Shown piece by piece: positions 1 to 13,500 of a stretch of DNA of 64,000 nt; the first letter of the stretch is position 1, and the number at the start of each line of letters is the position of its first letter. Both the position numbers and the translations under genes were made by a program. The DNA lies in NCBI GenBank assembly GCA_023846275.1, contig JAIUJO010000143.1, positions 753,001-817,000 on the forward strand, read 5' to 3'. The notes under the pieces are model-generated. The model saw nothing but the letters and a program-made list of their open reading frames with translations. It did not search any database and was not told the origin of the DNA. Source of the DNA: Vanilla planifolia. Taxonomy: Eukaryota > Streptophyta > Magnoliopsida > Asparagales > Orchidaceae.

Positions 1-2084
1 ATATTTTCTATTTATACTTCTTTTCTTTTTTTACTTTATCTCTTTATGTTCTTTGTCTCTCTAATCTCCTTATTTGTTTTCTTGCACTTTATATCTCTTT
101 TTGCACATCTATCTCTCTTAATACCACTTTTCTCTCCCTTTTATTTTATCTCTTCTTTTTATTAACTTTACCTTTTATGTTGTCATATCTCTATCTCCTT
201 TATTATTTCTCAAATCTCTTTATTTTCTCACTCACCATTTTCACTCACTTTCTCTCTATATCTAAGATCATTTTTAATTTTTATAGCTTAGTCTTTCTCA
301 TTATTGTTTTATGTCTCAATTGGTATGGTTTTCATTTAATTCTTTGTCATAATCTCTATCTTCTCTCTCCTTTTATTATCTCTCTTCTTTTTACTCTTCT
401 TATTTTTTTCTTCTTCTTTTTATATCTTTTTGCATCTCCAATTACACTGCACTACCTCTCAAACTATTTATGCTTACATGTCTCTTTTTATTTTCTATCT
501 CTACCCCTTATGAAATATGCTTCACTTTTCCTCTCCTTATGTATTTATTTGTCTCTTTATCGTATTTTAATCTTTGTATTAATTTAATTCATTATTGTTG
601 TCTTGGTTTCTTGTTTTGGCTCTTCACTCTCCCTCATGTCCTTACATTTTTTCTCTTACATATCAACCTCATTATTCATGAATTCAATTCACATCACTTC
701 ACTCTTCTTTCTAAATTCTTATGTCTTTTTTCTATAATACTTTGCTCTCCATCTCTCTTTATTTAATACTTTATCACTCAGTTCACTCTTCCTTTCTATT
801 TAGTCTATTTCTTCAACCATCAGTCTTTTTTATCTTATCATTTCTCCACACTTTCTCTCTTCCATCTGTCTCCTCTCTTATATCTATCATATGCACTTTG
901 TTTTCTCTTTTTTTTACCATTATAATTTTCCCTCTCTATGACTATTTATTCCTCTCATTATTTATCTCCCTCTTATTGTCCCCCTATCTTTATGTCACTT
1001 ATCTCTCACAAACTATCTTTTTCCACTGTAATTTTCCTTTTTCGTTATCTCTATTTCCTTTCTCTTATTTATCTCACAACTTTATCTCTTTATCTTTTTT
1101 ATTTTCTCCATCTTGTTTTTTCTCTTTGTTTTTTCTATTACTTATATGTTTGTCTCTTTTTCTTGTATTTTCATTATCTTTTCAAGTCTCTATTTCCAAA
1201 TGACTTCTCTTAATCTCAAAGTTTATTTATATCTCTATTACTCAATCTCCTTATTACCTTCTCTATTTCACTTTACTCTCTTTTCCCTTCTATATCTTTT
1301 TTTTATCACTTTTTTATTTGATTTCTTTCTATCATTGTCCATGTCAAATTTTTTTATCTTTTATTCTAACCAACTATTTCTTCTCTTCTCTCTCTTCCTT
1401 ACTCTCTTTTATTTTTTATTAAATTATTTTTCTTCATAACTCTGTATTTTCTTTTTTTCACTAACACTCTCTCCACTAAATTTTTCATATGACTTCCCTT
1501 TCCCTTCTCTTACTACACCCTCTCAGTATATATCCCTCAATTTTGTTTCTCATTTATATAAAACTCTTTATCTTTTTTCAGTCCTCAGCTTCTATCTTCC
1601 TTTATTTCTCTATCTAACTCTCTTTTTATTGTATCTTTTATCTTACTTTCACACTCTCTCCATCCCTACATCTCTTTATTTTGTTGTATTCTTAACACAT
1701 CTTATCTCATCTTATCAACTCTTCCCTGATGTTCTCCTTATCAATCAATTATATTCTATCAATTAGTGCTCACACATTAAGTTTCCTTAAACTCTAATTG
1801 ATTGTCCATTTCTTAACTTACCTCAGTCTATATTCTCTTTCTCCCTTTGTTCTTTCTTTCTCTTTTCTCTCCCATCTTGTTATATCAATCTCATTTGCTC
1901 AATTCGTTTCTCACCCTATCAAGCATTCTCTATCTTGCTATTTATCTCCCATTATTATTTTTCTCTTTTCTCACAACCTTCTCCAATTTAATTTAACAAT
2001 ATATATTCTCTACCTATGTTGATTCTCACCTCTCCCATACTTCTTAAATATTATTATATATCTCTCTCTTTCTCTATTTAAAAA
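1..2084 (+). repeat. Pyrimidine-rich block A1 of composite tandem repeat (left end cut by window)
   Basis: The + strand is almost entirely T and C, with recurring irregular words such as TTTATCTCT, TATGTCTC and CACTTT. It aligns in order with three other blocks. The stretch near 470 (TGCTTACATGTCTCTTTTT) matches stretches near 6,405, 9,150 and 21,475. The stretch near 1,915 (a CTCTATCTTGC word followed by TTTATCTCCCATTATTATT) matches 7,745, 10,065 and 22,755, each about 175-215 bp before the next AT module. By comparison with block A2 the window opens about 290 bp inside the block. Open frames of 60-160 codons occur here, but their translations are only Leu, Phe, Ser, Tyr and Ile, with no domain, and they overlap in several frames. 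I call no gene. Confidence 0.75.
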
Positions 2085-3990
2085 GAAGTATAATAAAGAA
2101 AAAATATTAATTATTATTTTATTAAAACAAGGAAAATCATCAATAATCTTTAGGAGTTATCAACATCACTTGTAATTAACAAGACAAATACTTATAAATA
2201 GTATTTAATATTATAAAAAATATTTTTCTAAATTGAAATAGATATGAAAAAGTTATTTAGAATAAAATAATTGTGTTATAGATTTAATAAATAATATTAA
2301 TTTTAAAATATTAAAAAAACTTTTTATACCATTTGTAACAAAAAATAAATATAAAATGTTTAATTCATTATAATGGCTTTAACTATACTAATAGTCTTAT
2401 TCTTTTATTAATAATTAGAATTACTAAGTTAATTTATTACCATTATAAATTAGTACTAAAAAAGAAGAATATTTAATGAAGTTAAGAAGAAACAAATAAT
2501 AATGAATAGTAAAAATATAAAAAGATTATCATAAATGTTATTATTAAATATTTGACGCAAAAAGTTGTAGTTGTTTTATTAGTTAGTAATATCCCTATTT
2601 GTTTTCCTCGTGTTGTTCTTCATCTTATTCGATTTTATCACATTCTTCTTATACCTTTTTTTCTTGTACTTATTCATGAAATTTTTATGATTTTCATTTT
2701 TTTGTTTATCTTTTTTTCTTTTTTTATTCCTTGTTCTTCAAATTATTATTCTTTTACATTTAGTTCATTTCAATGTTCTAACTTTTCTTGTTCTTCTTAT
2801 CAATAATCTTTTTATAATAACTCTTATTCATAGTTTCTCTTTCACAATCACATTAGTAATTTTTAGACAACATAGAAAATAAAAAGTGGTAAAGAAAATT
2901 GTTATTAATTTTTTTTGATAGTATTCATTTCAAAAATTATTTTAAGCAATAATACTATAATGCAAAAATTTATTACATTAATTTAAAAACTATTAGTCCT
3001 AATTTGTGATTGATTAAAATAAGATAATAGTAACATAAAAAGTTTCTCCCTTTCTTTTTTTTGTTTTAGCTTTATAATTTGATGTTATTCTTTGTTTCTT
3101 AATTTTTATTAGGAGAGTCTTTATAAAATTTACAAAAAATGAACAAAATATATTTTTTTGTTACCTTACGTTAATGCTTACAATAAAATTATTTTTAATT
3201 GTTATCTTACTTTAACAATTTGGAAACATTTATCTTGATGTCACTGTTAATACTTTTTAGAAATAATTTTAAAAAATGTTGGGCTAAATTATAAGCTATA
3301 TTATTAATAGATTGATTATCATTATATCCATTAAATTGAAAACTATATTCTTAAAATAAATGTTTTAGGATTACATAACTACTACAATAATAATTGTTGA
3401 CATTATCTTTTATTTTTTATTTGTGTAAAAAGAATAAAGATACAATTAACCTATGAATAGCATATTTATATGTAGATGATGGTCATAACAATTTTTTTTA
3501 GTGTTCGATAGTATTAGTAAAAATTAATCCACTCCTGCAATAAACTACTATTAATAATAACTAATTTTTATTGATGATAACAACAATAATTGAGAATTAG
3601 GTATATAAATAAGGAATAATTATTTAAGAACAAAAAATTTAATAAATTTAATATTAATTTTACAAGGAAATTTTTTTTTAGTAGTTATAAATTAAAACTA
3701 ATTTTATTAAATTATTATTTAATATTAAGAACAATTTACTTGAATTTTTGTTAACAAAATTAATAGTAATTTCTATGAGGAAAAATGAAAAGAGAATAAA
3801 AAAAATTATAATAAAAAACATTAATTATTCATTATTAATAAACAAAATTTCCAAAAGAAGTTTAATGGTAATTAATAAAAAATAATATCTTTTACTACAA
3901 TATATGACAATTTAAAATAATTTCTAATAACGATTATTAAAAAATATTTTTTTATTTCCACCTTACAATACAATCAAGTTATAGGATTAT
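2085..3990 (+). repeat. AT-rich module M1 of composite repeat
   Basis: A sharp change from pyrimidine-rich to A+T-rich sequence with no strand bias. It aligns along its length with M2 (10,251-12,095) and M3 (22,961-24,720). Shared landmarks are ACAAGGAAAATCATCAATAA near 2,126, a T-rich core at about 2,560-2,830, a stretch around 3,490-3,530 reading TTTTTTTAGTGTTCGATAGT, and an end segment with AATGGTAATTAATAA near 3,865. No gene, promoter or RNA is recognisable. The 84-codon frame inside the T-rich core is not conserved as a protein in the other copies. Confidence 0.75.
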
Positions 3991-5505
3991 TAATTTATTC
4001 TTTATGTTCTATTTTTCATAGTCTTTATCTGACATTATTCTCGATTTCCCTCTCTATTTATTTCCCTTTATCCATTACAATTTCACTTAGAGTTAGCTTT
4101 TGCCTCTCACAAAACATTTGTGCCCCTCCCTATGACATTCTTTTACATTGCACATTGTCCTTTTTTCAAATTTTTTTCTTTTTCTTATTCTTCACACACT
4201 TGTTATTTCATTATATGTTTCTTCTCCTTGTCTTCTTTGCCATTCCATCATTTGATGTATGCTACTTTTTAAAAGTCTCTTTCAATAGCTTTATTTCTAT
4301 CTCTCTATTTTTCTATCTGATAATCTTTCAAATTGTCTTCCTCTTTATCTTATTTCTCCTTCCTCTCTAAATAAGAAGCTCCATTAATTATTATTTCTTT
4401 TTTTATTCAATAGTCTCTCTCAACTACTTATCTCTTCTTATCTCCTATCAAACTACATATAATAAACCTAGTCTCTCTCTCTTTCTATTGTCTCACCTTC
4501 TCTTCTTTGTGACATTTTTCTCTCTTCTCATATCACTTTTATTATCTAATTCTTATTATCTCTTGCTATTCTTTGAGCTATTTCTTCTCTCTACAGCTTT
4601 GTGCTATCTCAATTACACTTTCTCTATCTCCATCCATTTCTTCTATCATCTTTAATCTATTCTGTAAATCCCAACTTGTCTCACTATTTTCTCTCTTGTG
4701 AAACTGTTTGAGTTCCCTCACTTTCCATTCTTTCTTTATGCTTTCAATGACCTATACCTCTATGTTTTTACTCTCTCTATTTGATACACACTATATCATA
4801 TAATGAATTTTTTTATCTCTGTTTGTCACTCTTTCCATTATTGACTTACTTTCCAAATTCCCTTTTAACACTCATTCTAATCCATCTTTGTTTTACTGTC
4901 ACTCACTCTTTTTTGTTCAATCTATCTTTCCTCTTTCTTATTAATTGTCAAAGCTATGTCTTTCTCCACTCACTCTTCTATATCTTAGTCTATGTCTTTC
5001 ATTTTCTATAACTGTCTTCTTATTCTTTGCTTCCCTCAACCACATTTCTCTTCTCCATTCTTACAACTTCCTTTAGCTGTCTCACAAGCTTCTCTCTATT
5101 TCAATCGCTTTCATTCTTTTCCGTTATCTCTATGTTCCATGTTGCCATTCCATTACTCTTTTTATCTTTGTCCCCTTTCTATCACCCATTCTATCTCTCA
5201 CTTTGTGTCTCTTTCTATTTAATCTTCTATCCCTTCTTTTACTCCCTCTTTCCTTTCCACTCTATTTGAAGTATAATTCAATCACCTCACTTTTTGTCTT
5301 TTGATTTCTTATTCTTCCATTCTTTTCTTTCACTACATTTATTTCTTTCTTCATTGTATATTTTCCCTTCTTTATCTCTATAAATCCCATTTTTTTCACT
5401 AACTTGTGTTCCCTTCTTGTCCCTTTCCTTATGAATTGCTTCTCGATCTCTCTTTTCCCCCTCTAAATCTATCTCAAAATTTATGTCTTCCTTTCTTTTT
5501 TAAAA
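3991..5505 (+). repeat. Pyrimidine-rich block B1 of composite repeat
   Basis: Pyrimidine-rich on the + strand and directly following AT module M1. It aligns with block B2 (12,096-13,500), which follows M2. The clearest match is ATCATTTGATGTATGC followed by CTTTTTAAAAGTCTC near 4,245-4,285, against GTCATTTGATGTTTGTCTC and TTTTTAAGACTC near 12,300-12,330. It is distinguished from the A blocks by these words and by its position after M. No credible coding sequence is seen. Confidence 0.7.
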
Positions 5506-5645
5506 ATCAATATTTACTACTTAATAGTAATTTTAATTAATAGTACTTTTCATTAATAGTAATTCTTTTCTTATAATGTTTTTAATTACCTTTATACCAT
5601 TACTTGATAGTTATAAATAATTATTTTTTATAATTTTTTCGTTAT
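5506..5645 (+). repeat. Short AT spacer between blocks B1 and A2
   Basis: About 140 bp of AT-rich sequence separating two pyrimidine-rich blocks. It contains near-repeated TTAATAGTAATT and TTAATAGTACTT words. A comparable AT stretch follows block B2 at 13,501-13,593, where the LTR element has inserted. That makes the spacer a regular part of the composite unit rather than a local accident. Confidence 0.6.
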
Positions 5646-7945
5646 CTCTTTCCAACTCACTTATTAATCTCCAATATTCCCTTTTTTGTTACCTCTTTAT
5701 CTCTTTTCTCTCTCCCACCTTTATCTCTTCTCTCTCTTTTCTCCTTCTATGACACCATTGTTCTTAATATCTCGAAGGCTTCTTCTAATTCTATTTCTAT
5801 ATTCCTTTCTCAATACTTTATCACCATCATTATCAATAATCTCCTTCATTGAACTCTCTCTTTCATAATCCTCTTTCATTTGTTCTTTTTGTTTCTTTTC
5901 CTCTCTAACATTCACCTTGTAGCTATTTGTTTTCTCTTTTTTTTTCTCATTTCTTCTCTCCTAATCATATTACATTTATCTTCTTATATATATATATAGT
6001 ATTTTAAATCATTTTTTCTATCACGTTTTCTTTATCTCTTAATTTTAAATTATCTCTCAGTTCTCTCTTCACACAATCTTTTATCTATACATATCTCAAT
6101 CTCATTCTTTCTCTCTCTCTCTCTCTTTCTCTCTCTTATTTCCTTCTTCTTTGTCTTCCCTTTTTTCTTTTACACTCATTTCTCTCTCTATCCTATTCAC
6201 TTTATATCACTTAGTTGTTCTCTCGTTTTTGCTCCTTTGTTTTATGCCTCAATTTATATCTCCCACTTTATCACATTCTTTGTAATTTTCTCTACCTTTC
6301 TTTTCGTACTATTATCTCACTTCTTTCTTGATAGTTTTTTTCTTTTAGTTCTCCCTTTTTAAGTTTTTATCTCTGCTCTTAATCTTGCTTCCACACACAT
6401 TGTTTATGTTTAAATGTCTTTTCTATCTTTGTCTTCTACCTCTTATACCTTCAAAATCTCTTAATGTCCCCTTCTTTAATGCATTCTTTCTCATAAGGTA
6501 AATCATCCTAACATTCTCTTTATTTCACTATGACCCAATCTCTCATTTACTTTCAAAATTTTTATCTCATTTATATCCAACTCTTCACTTATCTCAACAT
6601 TCCATCATTTTTATCTCTCTTTATTTTCTTTTTTTAAGACTTCCATACTTCTCGCTCTTTTATCTTACTCTCTTCCATACATTATCCTTCTCTCTTTGTC
6701 TAAGACTCTTAACCAATTCAATCTCAACTTTCTCTTCCATTATCTCCATATTATCACTCCACAAACTAATTCAATAAATTGATGATTCCTCCTTCAGTTA
6801 TTCCTTTTGAAATAGTCTATGATTGTCTTTTTCTTTTTCTATCCTTCAATCTCTTTCTCTTTGTCTTTGTACTTTTACTTTTTTCTCTCTCTATCTCCAT
6901 CATCTCCTTATAGTAATCTCCTTTATCTCTCTCTCTCTCACTCATCTGCTCTCACTCTATCATGTGCTCTCTCTCCTATAATTTAGCACTTATTATTATT
7001 TACAATTTTTTCTTAGTGTTCTTTATTTCTATTTAACTATATATAATTCATGCCAACTTTTTCGATATATTTCACTTAACTTTATTAACCCCTCTATATC
7101 ACACTATATCACTTTTCCTCATTCACTTCTTTCTAATCACACTCTCTCTCATTATTATTCTCTCCTCTATCTCTATCTTACTCATTTCTCTTTACACTTC
7201 ATTCCTTACTCCATTCTATTTTGTGTAAATCTTTTTCTTTCTAATGCTTTCTTTCCCTCTTGTCTTTCTCACTCTCACAATAAATCATTTTAATCACTTT
7301 CCATTCATATCTCTCTTTCAAATCCTAATTTATGTCCCTCAATTTTTATCTTGTCTACATCAAAGTTTTAGCTATCTTTTCTCTCAATAATTTTTATCTC
7401 TATTTAATTTCCTTCTCGAAAGCACTACCTACTACATTCTATCTATCATGCCCACTTTCACACCCTTTCCTACCTCTTTGTTTGCCTCTCTTTAAACCTA
7501 TTCTCTCTTCTCACACTCTCTCGTTTGTTATCTCCACCATATAAATCTACCATATTATTTTATAAATTAATGTTTTCTCATAATCATTTCTTGTGCTCTC
7601 ACTCTCAATTGTAATCCATTTCATGTTCTACCTCACTCCCTCACTCACTTTCTCACTTTTCATGCTTTTTTTTGTTTTTTCCTCTCCACTCTTCATATAT
7701 CAATCTCTTCTATCATTTTCTCTTGCTCATTCTTGCTCCTTTACTCTATCATGCATTCTCTCTCTTACTATTTATCTATTATTATTATTATTTGGTTTTC
7801 TCCTCATCTTCTCTATTTCTTTTTTCTAGATATATTTTTTTTACTTTGTTTCTCACCTCCCTCATCTTTTTTCTTTTTAATCTCCTTCTCTCGCTATCTA
7901 TTTCTATATCATTTGTTGTTTGCCTACTTTTAATATCTTATTTTG
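5646..7945 (+). repeat. Pyrimidine-rich block A2 of composite repeat
   Basis: Colinear with A4 and A1. The start (TTCGTTATCTC near 5,638, then AATATCTCGAAGGC near 5,766) corresponds to TTCATTGTCTC near 20,809 and AATCTTAAGCTGTCTAAGGC near 20,911. TATGTTTAAATGTC near 6,407 corresponds to TATGTTTGAATGTCTC near 21,469. ATGCATTCTCTCTCTTACTA near 7,750 corresponds to 22,757. It includes an uninterrupted CT run at 6,109-6,136. Open frames are low-complexity and are not called as genes. Confidence 0.7.
6109..6136 (+). repeat. CT microsatellite
   Basis: A near-perfect (CT)n run with one TTT interruption, inside pyrimidine-rich block A2. It is the longest simple CT run seen in the window. Most of the pyrimidine sequence is irregular rather than a pure microsatellite. 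Confidence 0.85.
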
Positions 7946-8870
7946 TAAGAAAATTAAGAAATAGATTTAGAAACATGATATGAATCATAATAAGAATGAT
8001 AAGGCAAACATAATAAAAGCAGTAAACTAAGTACCAAAATTAATAATTATTGCTATAATAAAAATAAAAATATCCTATAAATAATAAGAAAAGAAACTGA
8101 AATTTTTTTACTAATATTAAAAATATTAATATAAGTTGAAAATACATAACAAATTTTTTAGAATAAAATCATTAAATTATGTTAAAAAATATTTTTTTGT
8201 AATTAGAATGAATAGTAAAATCTATTACAAAAGTTTTATTTAACAATTTTTATTAAATAATAAATGTTTCATAGTAAATGGAGCAACACATATAATTATT
8301 CTTACATTATTACCAATAGTTATTATTTTAAATTTTTAATATTATAAATATAACAAAATATTAATATTAGATTATGAATTTTGAAATAATAATAAATGAA
8401 AAATAAAAAATATGATAATCATCAATGGCATTATTAATAATTTAAAAATATTATATTTGTTCTTATCAATAATAAATATTCTTATTCATCTTCCTTTTAT
8501 TGTTTTTGGTCTTCTTTCACTTCATTTGTTTCTTACAGCTCCATTTGTTCTCTTATTTACACTTCAAATAATTTATATATAATTTTAATATTTTTCTTAT
8601 TTTTTTTTATTCTAATACTTTTTTTTAACATTTCTCATCTTCTGGTTCATCATTGTGCTCTACATTTTTTTAATCTTCTTGTTAGGAATGATCTTTTTTA
8701 TAAGTACACCTTGAAGGTTTCCTTTTCTTAATCACATTATTCTTTTTAAGAATATGCAAAACCAAAAAGGAAGAAAAGTAAATTACTGTTACTCATTTTG
8801 ACCAATTTTTTTAAAACTTAATATTAATTATGTTACTTAAAAATTATCTTTCTCCACATTCATAAGTACT
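7946..8870 (+). repeat. Truncated AT-rich module M4
   Basis: AT-rich sequence of about 0.93 kb matching the first half of modules M1-M3. It includes the T-rich core at about 8,470-8,740, with TTTATAAGTACACCTTGAAGG and CTTAATCACATTATT near 8,698-8,742; the latter is also in M2 near 11,100. The second half present in the full modules (about 0.9-1.0 kb) is missing, and the sequence passes directly into a pyrimidine-rich block at about 8,871. Confidence 0.65.
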
Positions 8871-10250
8871 TATATTTTTTCTATTTCATCATTATCTCCT
8901 TATGTTGTTTCTATTAATGTTCCCTCCCTTTTCAGTTTTTGCAATATATATCTCTATTTGTGTAGATATCTCTCTTATTATCTCTTTTCACTCCTTTTTG
9001 CTTCATCTATCTTCTCTCTCTTGACTATATCTTTATCTCTACAAAACTTTTCTCACCCTTTAATGTCACCCTTCTTTCTTACTTTTCTCTATTTTTCCCT
9101 TCATCTATTTCTTTCAATCTTTTCTCTTATTCTCTTTACCAATCACAATGGTTATATTTGTATGTCTCTTTTTATGTTTATCTCTAACTCTTCGCTGTAT
9201 AGTACACCTTTCCTTTTCTTATGTATTTATTTTCAAGTTTACCTCTTTTGTCTTTTTGTGTTAGTCTAATTTGTTATCTTTGTCTTTCTTTCCATCTATG
9301 ACTATTCAGTCCCTCTCACCTCTTCTTTAGCTTTAATCTAAATGTCCTCATTCACTCATTATTTCTCATTCCATTATATCTCCCACTAATCTTTATCAAT
9401 TTATCCTCCCTTTTGTCTTCTCTCTAATTACATCTAAATCATTCCTATCATTTCTTGCTCTCCAACTCTCTTTATCATCTCTAACCATCATTGTTTTATC
9501 TCCTTTCTAATTTCTCTTATCCTTTTATGACTCTCTTATCTCCTCCTCCCTCTTTTCTTTGTTTCTCTTACTATACACATATCAATCCTATATTTCCATC
9601 CCACTTTCACACTTTCATCAATCCTCTCTCATATCTCTGCTCTCTCTTTATTTCTTTTCTTCATACCACTTTTTTATGTTCTATATTTCTGTCTATGTCC
9701 CTCTTTACTTATCTTTCTTCTTGTCAATATAACTTTGTCTCTTCTCTCCCACACATTATCTTTTCATCACCATGTCTTCCTATTTTCATGATCTCTATTT
9801 CCTTTATCATATTTTTTTGAAATCATGATCTCCTTAGTTAGTTTCTCTTCTTACATTATTTTATCTCATCTTGCTCTTCTATTCTCATGTCCTACTTATC
9901 ACCCCACCTTCTTTTTCATGAGTTGATGCTTCATCCCTCTTTTCAACCCACCTTCTTTCATTCTCTTTTCTTTTTTTATTTCTTTTTTCTTTCTCTTTTG
10001 ATTTTTTATCTCTTTATATCACCTCTTTTATCTTTCTCTCTCTTAGTAGTACTTTGACTTTATCGTGTATCTTTTCTCTTGCTATCTATCACCCACTATT
10101 ATTTATCTCTTTTCTCTGAGCCTATCTATTTCTATTTAACTATGTTTATTCTATATTTAATTTGTATATCATTTCTAAGATAATTTTATTTTCTCTTTAT
10201 TTCACTCTTTCTTTCTTAGTTATCTTTTTATATTTCTATCTGCAATTACT
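8871..10250 (+). repeat. Shortened pyrimidine-rich block A3
   Basis: Matches A-type blocks, not B. TATTTGTATGTCTCTTTTTA near 9,155 and ATGACTATTCAGTCCCTCTC near 9,298 align with 470-640 in A1 and with 21,475-21,640 in A4. TTGCTATCTATCACCC near 10,079 is the A-block end landmark. Its beginning, the spacer and a whole B block are missing between it and M4. Low-complexity ORFs only. Confidence 0.65.
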
Positions 10251-12095
10251 TATTTAAAAAGAAAATTGAAAAAGAGAATTTGAAAAAATGAAATTAGTCA
10301 ATTGAAGAATAATGTGATTAAAATTATTAAAATTGGTAACATAACAATAAAATTTATTAACTAATATTCTTATAAAAATAAGGAAACTTTTAATGATTAT
10401 CAAAATTACTTGCAATTATGATGAAGATTAGTCATAACTTATGACTACTATTGTAATACAAAATAGTTATAATTTGAAATAGGCACAACATATTTTACTA
10501 GACTAAAATATTTACAATTTATTATAAAAATAGATTTTTCCTATTGAAATTAAAATGAAAAATGAAATTTATTACACCATTCATAAATAAAAATTATTAT
10601 AACATAATTATTTTATAATAAAAATTTACAATAATATTATATTTCAACTTTATTAAATTGTTAAAATGAATTAGTATTTTAAATTTTTATAATATTAACA
10701 TAATATTTAAAGTAATAATTATTTTAAAATTAAAAATACATAAATATATATATTATTGAGAAGCATTAAAACATTTATTAATCATTAAGATTATTGCTAT
10801 TATTACTAAGTTTGAAGAAACGTTTATATTTAGTTATATTAATTATTAAAATTTTTTCCATGTCTTTGTATTATTTTTCTTCTTATTACACCAAACCCAT
10901 TTCTTGTAATTCTTCTCATTCTTGTAAATATCTTTGAAAAGTTTCTTCTTTCATTTTGATTTCTTTGCCTTCTTTCCTTTTTTCATTTTTTTTTGTTCTT
11001 ATTATTATTCCCTTCATCATGTTCATTTTTGTGTTCTACGTGTTCTTATTCATTTTTTGTTAATCCTCTTTTTATGAACACCTTCATAGTTTTGCTTTCT
11101 TAATCACATTATTGTATTTAAAAAATGAACAAAATAAAAGTAGATAAGAAACACATTATCAATTATAGGTATTATAATTAAATAATTTATTGATTAAGTC
11201 CTAAAATATTTTTTTAATGTAGAAGTAATAAGTTTTTAAAATATTAGCGGAAAGCAGTAACAAAATATTTTTATTAGTTATTTTGGAATTGTCCTTAAAA
11301 TAAATTTTTTAATTATTTTAAATTTCAATTAAATAATCAATAAAAAATATTATTTTGATTTCTCATATTTTCTTAAGATTTAATTTCCATATTTATAAGA
11401 TTCAACTACAACGTTCATCATGAATACAATGATTATTATAATATTATAATTAATTATAAACTACTCTTATAATAATTTAATTAGCATAAAATAATAACAA
11501 TAATAAAAATAATAATAATAATAATTGTCGTTAACTTATTTTTTAAGAATATTAGCATTATAATTGAAATGTTAATTGAATTTTATAATTAAATGACTAT
11601 TAGAGCAATTTTTATTAGTTACGTTCAATAGTATTTCTAACAATTTTTCTTATAACTAATTCTTAAAATTTTATCAATAATAATTAAAATTGTTCAAAAT
11701 AATTTTTAATTATTCAATATTCTATATATAAATAAGTGTTTAATATTTAAATGAAAGATTTACTAAATTAAATTTATAATTATGCTAATAAAAATTTAAT
11801 TATTAATTAATATTTAATTGTGATTTAATTAAAGCATTACAAAATATCAAGGACAATTAATAAGAATTAGTTTTAAAGTAGTTATCTCTAGTTTTTATGA
11901 GGATTTTAAAAGTGAAAGAATAACTATTATAACAATTATTATAATAATTATTCGTAATAAATAAAACTTATTCTCAAGAATTCTAAAGGTAATTAATAAT
12001 TATTACAACTGTTAAAAAATGATATAAAATTTGTTCTTGTTACAAAGTACTTTTTATAACAATAACTAATAGTTTGAAAGCTATATGAATAAATA
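10251..12095 (+). repeat. AT-rich module M2 of composite repeat
   Basis: A full-length AT-rich module colinear with M1 and M3. Landmarks are AAAAATAAGGAAACTTTTAA near 10,375, a T-rich core at about 10,855-11,110 ending in CTTAATCACATTATTGTATT, GAGCAATTTTTATTAGTTAC near 11,604 (M3 has GAGCAATTTTTTTAGTTATG near 24,304), and AAGGTAATTAATAATTATTA near 11,986. No gene or structured RNA is recognised. Confidence 0.75.
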
Positions 12096-13500
12096 TTCTC
12101 TCTTTCTCTTTATATTTTCCCTTTGTCCATCAATTGTGTTACTCTTATATTTTTTCTCTTACAACATTTGTTCCTCTCTCTCCAACATTCATTCGTAGCC
12201 CTTATCTTCCATTTCCAACAACTCACTTTTTCATTCTTGCTCTTCTCCTTCCATCACTTGTTCTTTCCATATTTGTTATCTCTATCTTCTTTGCTTCTAT
12301 GTCATTTGATGTTTGTCTCTTTTTAAGACTCACTTTTCATTTGTTCTTGTTTCTCTTCCTCCTTGTGTCTTTGTCTCTCTCTTTATTTTTTGTCTCTGAC
12401 TGTCTAAAAAGCCTTCTCTATCGATGCACTTCATTCTCTATATTACTCATCAAACTCCTTTACATCCTAATTTATTTTTTTATCTCCTCTCAAGCTACAA
12501 GTCAATAAGCCTCCTCCTCTATATCACAATCTCTTCTTTATCCATTTATTCTCTCCTTTCTCATAACACTTTTTTTGTCTCATTCTTATCGTCTCACTCT
12601 TTTTTGACATGTCTTCTCTATGTACTTTGTATCACATCTTTGTCCTCATCTTGACTTTTTCTTAATTTCTTCTCTCAATCATAGCTCTCATTATTTTCTC
12701 CAAAATTTGCCTCTTAACTTTCTCACTTCCCTCATTTTTTTATCCATGGTTTCGTTTGCCTCTTTATTATTCTCACACTCTCTATTTGTTTTCCTGTCTA
12801 TTGAACAATGCCTTTTTTGCCTCTCTTTATTTATCTCAGAATCATTATCCCATCATCTCTCTACCTTCTTTATCTGTCTCTATTGTCCATCTCTCTTATA
12901 TCTAATGCATATTTCTTCATTTCAATCTATCTTTCTTCTTTCTCTTATCTACCTTGCATAGTGATATCTTTCCTTTCTCACTCTTTTATATCTTACTTTA
13001 TGTCATCCTTTCTCTCTTATTATCCCCTTGTTCTCTGCACCATCTTTATTACTCATTTTCCTCTCCATCTTCTCCCTTCCTTCAACTTCCTTTATCACTC
13101 TGCATCTTATCTCTCTTTTAGAATCTCTTAACTTTTTCTTTATTTGGGTCTTTCAAACCATTGCTACTATAATCTCTTTATCAATCTTTTGTTTGTGTCC
13201 TTCATTTTATATCTCACTTTACCTCTCTATCAATTTTATTAGCTCACTTTTCTCTTACAGCCTCTTTTTCTCACATCACTCTATAATTCACTCTCTATAC
13301 CTTCACCTCTTGCTTTCTCACTCTTCCATTGGCTCCTTCTGCTCTATATTATTTTCTCTTTCTTATTTATTTCTTTTTCATTATCTCTACAAACCTCAAA
13401 TTCTTTCTTTCACTTGTATTCCCTATTTGACTTTTTATCATTCATTTTTTTCTTTACTCTCAAATACCTATGAGAATCATTCACATATTCAATGTCATAC
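12096..13500 (+). repeat. Pyrimidine-rich block B2 of composite repeat
   Basis: Follows M2 exactly as B1 follows M1 and shares B-specific words near 12,300-12,330. Overlapping open frames of up to 185 codons arise because runs of T and C cannot form TAA, TAG or TGA. Their products are strings of Leu, Ser, Phe, Tyr and Ile with no recognisable domain, and I do not call them genes. Confidence 0.7.

Noticed and set aside
5721..5915. Minus-strand 64-codon Lys/Glu/Arg-rich frame
   Set aside because: It is simply the purine strand of the pyrimidine-rich block. Arg, Lys and Glu codons are what such sequence gives, and it has no counterpart in the other blocks.
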